Source: Pholiota molesta
Taxonomy: Eukaryota; Basidiomycota; Agaricomycetes; Agaricales; Strophariaceae
Reading direction: 5' to 3'
DNA length: 64,000 bases
NCBI GenBank assembly: GCA_014925825.1
Contig: JACGCK010000161.1
Location: 38,654 to 102,653, forward strand
Position 1 is the first letter of the stretch. Each line of letters opens with the position of its first letter. The notes under the pieces were generated by a model, which ran no database searches, had not been told where the DNA came from, and saw only the letters and a program-made list of their open reading frames with translations. Of this stretch, positions 46,119 to 56,296 are shown piece by piece. The translations under genes were made by a program, and so were the position numbers.

Positions 46119-47771
46119 AGGCGGTCGGTGTGCACTCGCTATGGTTTTCGTTTTGACTTTTCTCTCGTCTTTCTTCACTTGGTTTTCTTTTTCGCTGGTT
46201 CTTTGAGTTTTATTTTCCGCCCCCCGCTCGTGTTGTTCTTGCTGCATTCTGTTCCGTTTTGGTATCACCCCCTTGCCCAGTCGTCCGCGTTATTGCCATT
46301 CATAATCAACATCCCTCCGTTTCATTGAAGCACCCCTCACCCACCACCCCACGGCACACCTGGTCTAGCTCCAGTCTCTAGGCTCTAGATGCCGCATCCC
46401 CCCCTGTTCCAATTTGCACACCCGACCCCGACCCCGCACCCGCACCCGCTGCGCGCATTGCACATGCTATCCCATATAACCCCTTACCCACCAACCATAC
46501 AACACGCCGCCCCGCCGCAGGGCGCCCAGGACACTTTGCGTCTTTCCTCGTCCCTCCTTTACCTTGAGAGCAGTCTCTTTTACAGCAGACCCGTCCTTGT
46601 TTTCGCTTGTGTCTTTTTACCTTTTTTCCCCCCGCCTTCATTGTTAAACTGTTTTATGTTTTACTACCGCTACTTCTTTCCCCCTACTACTACCTACCTA
46701 CCTACCTACCTACATACATACATACATACGTACAGCCTTCGCGCGGCCATTCCCCTCCCGCTTTTGCGCAGACGCCCGATCCGATGCCTTTACTTATTAT
46801 CCCCCTCCGCCCCCCCTTCCCCGCCTGCCTGCCTGACTGTGTTGTTGGAGTGTTGCATACATATACCATACCCTACTTTATTTCCTGTGGTTTGTCGTTC
46901 CTTACGTCGTCGAATCGAAAAATCGAAGCGTGCGTTTTGACTTGCTTGCTGGCTTGATGGTTGTTCGTTGGCTCTGGCTCTTTTTTGTCGGTGGGGCGGA
47001 CGACGCGGTTTGGGAGGGGGGATGGATGGGTGAGTGGTTCTCTCTTTTTTTTTTGTGTTGCTTTGCTCCTCTTCCTTCCTTCCCCTTGGCGGTTTTTGTT
47101 GTTCTTTCTTTAGCCTGACGTCCCACCGCGCGCGAGGCGTGTGCTGTTAATTTCTATGTTTTTTTTTGTTCGTTCTCGGTGGAAGCTTCTTCTGTCATTC
47201 CACTATCCATCCATCTATCCATCTATCGCTCCAGCTATGATCTATCTGTTTCTCCGTCCGTTCCGTCCGTTTATCGTTAGCTTGTGGCTTGGGATCCTCT
47301 TCTTCCTAGTGCCCTCTTTATCTCTTCTCCCTAAAGCCCCCGCGTGTTCTGATGTTCGAAGTGTGCGATGTTTTTCTCACACCGCGTTTTTAGTTGTTCA
47401 CAGCGCCTGCTCGAGGTCTACGATATACCCTTCCCAGGGCCCAGCGGCACCCTGTCATTTCCAGTGATCCCAGTGCCAAGTGCTAGTGCTAGCGTCGCGC
47501 TTTCCACTGTCCAACCGTCCCCCGCGTTCCGTATGTTGCCTTCGTCCCGGGGTATGCGCGCTGTTCTCATGGCGTATTTCTGGCCAGCTACCCAATCATC
47601 ATGGCGTATCCCTTGCCAGCTGCCAATCAGATCCCTCTCCCCTTGTTCGATCCCACCGTGAGGTTTTTTGGCGATGGGCTTTTTTCGTGGCTCGACAGCA
47701 GCACATGCTTGGTGCGTCATGGATGACGGATGCCAGGATGGATGACGGACGTGGTATGCGGTACATGGGTG
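46119..47771. other. Pyrimidine-rich region downstream of the membrane-protein gene
   Basis: The + strand is strongly T/C-rich for over 1.2 kb, with a ctac/atac microsatellite at about 46690-46732. Open frames here are Phe/Leu/Pro-rich products of composition. The first part is probably 3'-UTR. No gene recognised. Confidence 0.45.
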
Positions 47772-48212
47772 TGATGCTATTTACGCCTCTGCGAGTGGCC
47801 ACTCGACTCCACGCGTCCGTGCATCCACTGGGGGTACGTAATTTGTGTAATGTGCGTAATGTGGTCCCCCGCCTTTACCCACCCCCAGCGGTCCCCAGGG
47901 CCGTGTCACGGACGCGCGCGCGCATACGCCAACCTCCCACTGCGATGCCCTCCATCGCGCTCTCCCGCGCACAGGCCCCACGCACGCGCGATGACGCTGT
48001 TTACGACTGCGCGTGGCTACTCGACGCCACCCGTCTGTGCGCGCATCCACTGGAGGCGGGGCGGGGTGGTACGTGATGTGCGTAACACGTGATGTGATCC
48101 CCCCCCGCCTGTGCCCATCCCCAGCGCCATGCCACGGACGCGCGCGTACGTACGCCAATCCACCGCGATCCCCCCCCACATCGTGCGCGACCGCGCACAG
48201 GCCCCCACGCAC
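47772..48212. repeat. GC-rich direct repeat, two units of about 218 bp
   Basis: Unit 1 from 47772 and unit 2 from 47990 share 'gatg.c.tttacg', 'actcgac.ccac', 'gcatccactgg', 'gtccc/atccc...cgcct...cccatccccagc', 'cacggacgcgcgcg' and 'cgcacaggcccc', with many substitutions. No coding frame is preserved between units. Confidence 0.75.
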
Positions 48213-48689
48213 GCGCGGCGTCCCGTCGCCGGCCCCTCCATACCGCATCCCACCCCTCCGCGGCCCCGCACCCCTGCCCGCACCCGAAACACCCGACCCC
48301 GCAGGCGAGCGCTTGGCGCGTGCCCGCGGGCTGGGATTGTGTCGCGCGCGGCGTGCTGAGCCCGCGCGGGACCCGGGACGCGCGAATGGCACCGCTGGGC
48401 TCGGCGCGGCGAGGTTCGTCGGCGGGGCCGGGGGCACGTGGTCCGGGTTCAGCTCATCCCGTTCCGCGGGTCGACGTCATTTGGGGAGGGGATAGAGCTC
48501 GATGGAGGGCAGGGGAGGAAGGAAGGAAGGGCACTGGGCAGCAAGGAAGGAAGGAAGGGAGGGGGGACGGATTTGGACCCCGGGAAAAGCTAGGCACACA
48601 CGCGGGAAGGAAGGAAGGTTCGGGTGGAAGGAAAGAAGACGGAAGGACCTGGGAGGACGGAAGAAGCGTGCGTGATGGAAGGTGGAAGG

Positions 48690-49990
48690 AACTTCGAAGC
48701 GTGCTGGCTGGCTGGCTGGGGTGATGGGGCCAGTGATTGGCTGCCGCGGTGCGCGGTGCAGGCAGATGCCACCTCGGTGGACCGGATGGATGGATGGGTG
48801 GGCGTGCAGGCAGGGGACGGGGGGACTGGGCGTGGTTTGGGGTTTCGGTGCGCGGAGGCAGCGGTGTGCGCGAGCCAGCTGCGTCGGACGGTATACACGC
48901 CTCGGAGGTGGGACACTACGCCACGCAAGAGAGCGATTAACGGCGCAGATTCGTGCCCTCTTCCGGCAGGCCATCGGGGACTGGCCGCTGCCCCGCGGCG
49001 ATCTCGGTGTGCATGCAGGCCTGCCCCTCCCAGCTCTTCCGTTGGCCACTAGTCTCGCCTTGGAGTGCATCCATGTCTGCCTGCGCGGCCGCACGCCACA
49101 CGTCGCGTGCACTCCGTTTGCCTCAGCCTCAGCCTCAGCCTCTCCCAGGCCTTCTCTCGCCACCCCCCTCTCAGCTTCCCCTTCCGTCGCACTCCTCATT
49201 CATTCTGCTCCGTCGGCGAGGCCCGTCCGTGCACTTTGCGGGTGCACCTGGACCCCGCGCACCGCACCCCGTTCGCCTCCCTTTCTGCGCAGAGTCTGTT
49301 GTACGCCGCACGCCACATTCCATTCCATTCCAACCACTCCGTTTGGGTTATGCCTCTTCGTGCCGTTCCTCCCTCTTTTCTCCGTGTATGCATCGGGTCT
49401 CCGACTCGGTCTTTTACCGCGGAGCGCATGAGGTGTCGTACCGTGATCCTTTTCCTTTTCTTGCCTTCCTTTTTTGAAGATTCGTGGATGCACCTTCGTT
49501 GCTTCTTGGTTTGCTGACTTACCGCCTGCTCTCTGTGTTTTCGTACTTAATATCATCTCGCACCATCCATCCAACTCGACCCCTACCGCTATCCCCCGTC
49601 TCGTCGCGCGCTTTCCTTGCTTCTTTTTTCTTGGTAAAACACCCCCCTAGCATAGCATATACTTACTGTACTTGTAATTTATACCCCGCGCGCCCCGACG
49701 AGACGAGACGGGATGGCCTGCCGCTGGCCGTCGCCACACACTCCTTTCCTTACATACATACATCTCTCGCTCAGTGGATCCTCCCGACCAAAAATTATCG
49801 ACGCTCCTTACCCATTCTCCTGGTGGCCTGTTTCTTTTTCACGGGTGTTCGGTTTTTGTTAATCTTTTTTTATTCAATTATGTTTATGTTCCCTTCTCTT
49901 TTTCAAGTTTCAACTCTTTTTCAACTTTTTTTTTATTTACGGTGATTAGCACCCCATTCTGTATGGTTTCTTGCAGAGTATATTTTACTG
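48690..49990. repeat. 1.3-kb repeat R, right copy (inverted)
   Basis: Reverse-complement counterpart of 38040-39333. It is preceded by an aagg-rich microsatellite (about 48515-48690) that is not in the left copy. Length and composition are similar; shared reading frames are broken by indels. It lies 0.4 kb upstream of family-A copy 4. Confidence 0.85.
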
Positions 49991-50403
49991 AAACAATGTC
50001 TTGGGTACATTTAGCATGAGTAGTGCCATGGAAGAATGGGGTATATACTTGGTATATACGGTAACGCAAAAAGGGAGTCTCCGCCCTGGAACTTTGAAAC
50101 TTGGAAGGCACTTACTACTCGTACTTACTAGACTCGTACTATCAATATTGGCTCGGGATTGGGCAAGGATTGGGGACTGTCCCGCCACCCCGCCGTGCCG
50201 CACAGGGAATGGCGCCAGTTACGGCGAATTTGCTGGCTGGTACATGGAGCGGTAGCCAACATGGGTTGGGGCAGTTGCTCTGTCAAAGGACCCCCGTCTA
50301 ATACTAATAAGTAAGTAGTAGAAGTAGGTACTTCGAACAACACGCACGTGAAGGCCATATTATCAATCTGTGGGTCCATCCCAAGCTTTCACCTCCTGCC
50401 ACC

Positions 50404-51072
50404 ATGGACGACGGAGATACGCGATGCCCAGTATTCTGTACCGCTGCTATCCCAACCACCGTAAGTCAGAGAACATCACCAGTTCATCGCCGTAAAGTGT
50501 TATTCTCCTCAATCCTTGCTCTACAGACCCTAGATCGCCTCTTACAACGCACCGAAGAATATTTCTCAGAGTCCAGAACACCGAGTTTCCCCACACAAGC
50601 ATCCGACTGGCTTGTCATCATGGACACCAAAGATATCGCTACTATCACCCACGGATCTTCTCACCCAATGGCCTCGTCTCCCACCGCCTTTCTCGGCCTC
50701 TCTCTCGAGGAAGTGCATGATTGGTTCATCACAAATATCAGCCAGCCATGCTCGGATAAATTCACGTCGGATTGCTTTCTATTGCTCGACGACGAAAGCA
50801 TAGAGGACAACAGTTGCATCTTTGTCTGCACGCAAGATTCAGCTCCGGGGGAAATACACGCGCTGCGGTGTGTATTCGAGCTTGCGTATCATAATGTGAT
50901 CGCTTGTGATATTCAAGGCCACTCAATCGAAGAAGCTACAATGGGGTGCTTCATGCGGAGCGGGGTGACTATGACGAAGGAAAACATGAAGTTAGTAGAT
51001 AGTGGAGGACTGTACATTGAAGATGGAGAGGTTAAGCTCGATCAAGCCTGGAGAGATTTCGGTGATTGGTGA
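50404..51072 (+). CDS. Family-A protein, copy 4 (intact)
   Basis: Starts MDDGDTRCPVFCTAAIPTT. The segment 50462-50527 has intron ends (gtaagt, ctacag), is 66 bases long and stays open, so both spliced (200 aa) and unspliced (222 aa) products are possible. The body has LVIMDTKDIATITHGSS, SSPTAFLGLSLEEVHDWF, CFLLLDDESIEDNSCIFVCT, PGEIHALRCVFELAY, FMRSGVTMTKENMK and YIEDGEVKLDQAWRDFGDW. It is acidic, with no signal peptide, membrane segment or known motif. The upstream block (cacgtgaa ... ctgtgggtccat ... gccaccATG) is shared with the other copies. It lies tail-to-tail with the intact ligase at 51209-54146; the stop codons are about 140 bp apart. Function unknown. Confidence 0.7.
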   Translation: MDDGDTRCPVFCTAAIPTTVSQRTSPVHRRKVLFSSILALQTLDRLLQRTEEYFSESRTPSFPTQASDWLVIMDTKDIATITHGSSHPMASSPTAFLGLSLEEVHDWFITNISQPCSDKFTSDCFLLLDDESIEDNSCIFVCTQDSAPGEIHALRCVFELAYHNVIACDIQGHSIEEATMGCFMRSGVTMTKENMKLVDSGGLYIEDGEVKLDQAWRDFGDW

Positions 51073-51208
51073 TTGAACTTGAATCATGTTGTTAAAAGTT
51101 CAGCAATCCTGTATGAAGAGGTTTATTTACATAGCCCAAATTGCACCTTGTGATTGTAAACAACGCTGGAATTTACATGCGGGACAACAATAAAAGAAAA
51201 TCTAAAAA

Positions 51209-54146
51209 TTATAACATCGCCTTCGCCTTCGCCTTCGATGGGCGTCGCAGCTCCTTTGCACGGTCGCGTAAGACGCGCCTGAGAAGTTTCCCACTCGGAG
51301 AAGTCGGAATCGCAGAAACAAACTCCACCCCTCCTGCAAGATGCTTGTATTGTACTTTGTTGTTTGCGACATGCTGTAAGAGTAGCAACACAAATCAGAT
51401 CAAGTATAAACGAATGGATCAGGAGGCCACCATACATACCTTGATGATGGACGCCTTGATTTCATCTAAAGCAAGCTCGTTCTGGCCCGCACGGCTAACT
51501 GCATCGGCGGTAAGCACTACAAACGCCAGAGGCACTTCACCGTCTATATGATCCCAGGAATTGTGGTTAGTGACTATTCAGGATCTTAAGGGGCCGCAGA
51601 CAGCGACGCACTGTATTCATCCGGGATACCGACGACGCAGGCATTGGAAACATCTTTATGGTCGAGGAGACACCCTTCGAGCTCGGCGGGAGCGACTTGA
51701 AAGCCTTTCACCTTCATGATTTCCTGTGTTTAAAGCCAGAAATTAGGTCTGAAAGAATTCGAAGAGAAGGTATTTGGAACCTTCAGTCGATCGAGCACCA
51801 CCATCTGGCCGTCTCTGCCAATTTTGACTTCGTCGCCCGTTTTTACCCATCTACACAAAACCCGCGTGAGTTGCGTCTAATATTCAATGAGCGAGGCACA
51901 TGTCGCGCACCCGTCGATAAATGTCTCTTTGGTCCTGCATTTCCCGGAACATTCATGAAAAAAGCCCCAGATACACAGAGAATAATCACATACGCTTGCG
52001 CATTATTAGCATAACCAAGCGCCACAGAAGGCGTTTTGATGATGAGTTCTCCTGGCTCCTCGTAGCCTGCCATGGAGCCGTCCTCCTTCACCACGCGCGC
52101 TACGATTCCAGGTAAGAGAATTCCACTACCTATTTAAATACAGGAACCAGATTACAGCAATTAGTATTCACTGGGCGTACATTGCCGCGAAACACACGGA
52201 CCGCCTGATACACCTCTCTTTTGGTCAATGGAGAACATGGTAACGGCGGTACACAATTCCGTCATTCCTGAGAAGATAATTCCTACTGGTCAAACAAGGA
52301 AAACGCAGGAATTAGCGAGGAAGAATACCGTATGATTGACCAATATGAGCAGTCGGGAACATCTCGAATAGTTGTTGGTTCAGTTCATGTGATAGCGGAG
52401 CGGCGCCGCTCATGATCAAGCGAATATATTTACGCAGGTCGTAATTCTTTACTGCAGGATGCTGGAAGCCTCGAAGTTAATTTCGAATGCAAGGCTCAGT
52501 CATTAAGTGGCAATCAACACTTGCCTTGCAGATTAGAACGACTTGAGGGGGTACGAGGCTATGCAGGTGGGTGGGGGTCATATGCTAGAACACAATATCC
52601 ACAACATACAAAAAGAGTTGACGTACTAGAGGTGGGATATGCGGTGACGAACGATGCTGTTAAGCATTTCCACGAAATTGAACTTCGGGACAACGACGAT
52701 GGACATCTGCACGTGGGCCTTGAGTGGATATGAAGTAGTGCGAAACCGTACTTATACATACCGCAGCGAACAATATAAAATGCAGCTACAACAGTAGGAG
52801 AATGTAACGAGTCAGTAAGGTGGTAACGTTACTCAAGGAGCGAAAATTACGTTTAAAACCAAGCCATAGATATCTAAGAAATGTCTTCGCTTAGAATCTC
52901 GCCTGTCAACTGGGCATACATGAACAGGAACTTACGATAAAATGGTAAAACTGAAGAATATTAATCAATATATCTCGATGTTTTCAAAGACTATCACTGC
53001 TTACCTCCAATAGCAACATCCCCAGGTCGATACCGCTGATCTTCGAGAGCACAATAGTCTTCGTGTATTCTATTATGAACGGCTGCTTGAATGACATTCG
53101 CAATCAAAGCATGATGGGGAATAGCAACAGCCTGAAAGAAATGTGGGTAAGAACCTTATAAAGAAAGCAAGCCCGCGAAAAATAGATTACTATTCATCTC
53201 ACCTTCGGACGCCCAGTAGTACCAGAGGAGAAACTCAAAAACGCTAGCTTGGTCTTTCCCTCTCCGGGACTCAGCTTCCTTTCCACAAACAGAGTCTTAT
53301 TCCTCAGCCCAAACTCAAGCAGACTGCTAACAGTCTCATGATTCGCGCGTACATGATCTGGGATAACCTTGGTATCAAACAGGATTATGCGATCGGAGGG
53401 AAGCCCGGCCTGCCGAGCAGCTTCCAGCGCTATCGGGTGAGAGTCCGGGTCAATGATCATGACGGCTGCTTTGGTTGCTTGTAGTTGATAGAGCAATTCG
53501 TTTGTGGTGAAATCAGGGTTTGCGCCCCTGAACAATAAAGATAGAGGTCAGCCCATTCACAGCAACTTGAATTAGATGCAGGTGTTGCATACGATATGAC
53601 GCCTCCCAGTCTATGCACTGCCCAAATTGCTACGGGATAATCTATACAAATCCCATGAGCCCGTATTCAATAGGTAATCGATAGAGACGTTGGTTCACTC
53701 ACCGACATGATTCCGACTAAATAGAAGTACTGGAGAGAAAGTTAACACAGGATTTAGCTCTTCAACAGTGAAAGGCGATGTTTCATACCAACGTCGTTCT
53801 CTCCTATCAGATCACATCAGCAATGGAAAAGAATCAAGTTTCGAAGTTCAACGTTCAACAGTCGTACCTATATTATACTTGGTCTTCAGTCCATTCGCGA
53901 GTCCATGAGTTCGAATACGAAGCTATTCGGATACGGTGATTATCAGTGGCATCATTCATGATTCAAGCAAGAACCACCGCGACGCACATCACTTTCCATC
54001 AGCTTCTTCCCTGTCCCATCCTCTATAAGCCATGGCGTCTCGGGCTTTCGATTCGGCCTCGTCTCATGTCTCGAGTCAAATATGAACTGCGGAATAGTAA
54101 CATCGTCCGGAACGTATGGGCAAGGCTGTCGTGCAGCGAACTCCAT
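51209..54146 (-). CDS. 4-coumarate-CoA-ligase-like adenylate-forming enzyme (ligase 1), multi-exon
   Basis: Exon 1 from 54146 encodes MEFAARQPCPYVPDDVTIPQ and ends at KLMESD. Short exons follow (NGLKTKYNIG, ENDV, LLFSRNHV, YPVAIWAVHRLGG), then GANPDFTTNELLYQLQAT and LPSDRIILFD. The AMP-binding motif LSFSSGTTGRPK is at about 53200. Next are the LPFYHIYGL segment, [60 protein letters not shown] and [15 protein letters not shown]. The last exon carries SGKLLRRVLRD with the catalytic lysine. All core motifs and checked splice sites look sound, so it is probably functional. The family activates carboxylic acids as acyl-adenylates and CoA esters; substrate unknown. No obvious peroxisomal tripeptide (ends KAML). 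Confidence 0.8.
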
Positions 54147-54944
54147 TGTGGTGAGGGTAGTGAGGGTCGTGTCGATGGTAAGGCCAGCCGCTGTAAAGCT
54201 CAGACGACTGGAAGACGATATCGTCGTTTAGTCATGCCGTTTTAACGGTGAAATGGATTTCCTTGAGAACATATCTCAAAACCTGACCCCCGTTCAAAAA
54301 CCCTCCTCGAGCACCCCACCAAACCCCAGGTGGCACAGTGACGAGCGCAGTGAACGGTACAGTCAGCCCCTTTGATCCAGTGGGCGGTACACGTAAAACT
54401 CCCAATAAATACGTGAGATAGGGAGCCCAAACGCCGCAACAGACCTCACGCTGTCACCGGCTGGCCTCCTTAGATACAACCACTACATACCATCCATAAG
54501 TACCCTCGTAGACGCCCTTCCCAGTCATCGAGCACATCCCTGGCACGGTACAAGGCACGTAGTGAGCTGGAAGTGGTGGTGCGCTGGCACTGACCTCTTA
54601 TCAGCCCCATCAGCTCCCATCCACAACGTCCACTCGCCCTCTGCCCCCCGCTCTGCCTGTACCTTCCCGCGTCTATCTAGCGAATACAAGCCTCCCATGC
54701 CTAACCGCTCCCTTGTTCGACCCATCTCTACCACCTACGCCAGCAGTGGTCGTTATCGCACGGATCGGCCATCGATAAGACTCCCTCCCCAACACGGACG
54801 CTCCGGATCGGAGGATCTCGGGATGGCCCCCACCATCCTGTACTTTAACGGTGTGCTACAACCTGAGCAGTCCGCCTCTCGCCCGCCTCCTGCAGCGCCC
54901 GCTACCGAGAGACTGCGTGAGTCATCTTCTGAGCAACACGATAC

Positions 54945-56296
54945 ATGTTGGCTGACACAGTACCAGACCCCCCGATGTCTAGCCCTGCAGACGACCTCCC
55001 CCAAGTCACCTCCCTCGACGACATCGTAAAGCGCGTGGAGGCGACACTGGACATCCCTATCACCTCCGCGTCTACTCCTCCTGCGGCCCCTCCACCGGTA
55101 CCTGCACGCACCCAACTATCACCGAACGTCGCCTCGGTGGTGACACGTGCTGCTGCAGGGCAAGCCAACCGCCCACTCACTCGCCAAGCTACGCTCCTCA
55201 ACACGGCGAGCTCTGCCACGCGCATCTCGGACGAGTCCACCATCGACTCGTTCACCATCAGTCCCTCCGAGCCAGGCGATCCACCTGCGTCCCCCACACC
55301 AACGCCCAGCCGGAAGGGCAAAGGCAAGGAGAACGCTGTCGCCTCCTCCTCTGGTACGAAATCCGCCTCGCCCAAGAAAGCCTCCACTGCGAAGGACGAC
55401 AGCGCCGCTGTCCGACGCCTCGACTCTACCATGGGATCCATCGCGGCGAGAGTCGAAGGGAACCATCTGGAGGTATCTGAGGACATCGCCACCCTTCGTG
55501 CCCACATCGCATCACTCGCGTCGGATGTCCAATCCCTCCAGGCCTCCCCCCCCAGGCTACCCCTGACCCCCGCCTCAATGATGTTGTCAACGCCACCAAC
55601 CAGATCACGCAGGCGGTGGTGGCTCTGCGCTCACAAACTGCCTCCATGGCAGCTGCCATCGAAGCGAGCCAGGCTCAGGTGGCATCTATCTCCCACACCA
55701 TGCAGGAGATCATGCAGCAAGTCCGTGCAATCTCTGCGGGCCAGCCTGCCAGCCTCCCTGACGTCGTCCCTGCAGCTACGCGCTCCCGCACCGGAGATAC
55801 CCCCACATCCACCCTCGTCCCAATCGCTCCTGGCCCACATGCCCACCAGACAGCTCCTGCCGTCCAGCCCTTCTCATTCACTGCTCCGGCGGGCGCTCCC
55901 TCCTATCCCATGCCATCACCGATGCCGGGTTCGCCCGCTGCGACCACTGGCGTCCCACCAGCACCTGCTCCGACAAACATCAACGGCCTCCCTGTAGCCC
56001 CGCCTGCGCACCAAGCTCGCAACCGCCCTGTGGATGGTGGGGTACAGGTCCTCTTCGGGCCCATGTCCTGGGATAAGGACATCACCGGCCAATTCCGTAC
56101 CCTGGTGCAAAGGACACCGAATGGCCACCTCATTGCCCCCGATAGCGTTAGGGCACAGCGGCTGCAAAGCAACAGACAATACATCATCGTCACCTTCAAC
56201 CGCGCCGCCGACGCCATTACCTTCATCAACAACTGGTCCGCTGCCCCTCCCGCTGGCTATGAGGTCGCTACTGCCTCGCTCATGCAGGGAAACTAG
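54945..56296 (+). pseudogene. LINE ORF1, one frameshift
   Basis: Starts MLADTVPDPPMSSPADD (possible start at either Met) and runs through Pro/Ser/Thr-rich text. It continues into a helical region (GSIAARVEGNHLEVSEDIAT) likely to be coiled-coil, where the frame is lost at a run of eight C (55546-55553). Translation resumes in the next frame with a further helical segment (ASMAAAIEASQAQVASI) and a conserved C-terminal domain (VQVLFGPMSWDKDITGQFRT, then QRLQSNRQYIIVTFN) ending at TAG 56294. The protein would bind the element's RNA. Overlaps the open ORF2 frame at its end. Confidence 0.75.

Noticed and set aside
45269..46135. 288-codon open frame antisense to the single-pass membrane protein
   Set aside because: Ser/Arg/Ala-rich shadow. 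The sense strand has a transmembrane helix with flanking basic stop-transfer and consistent splicing.
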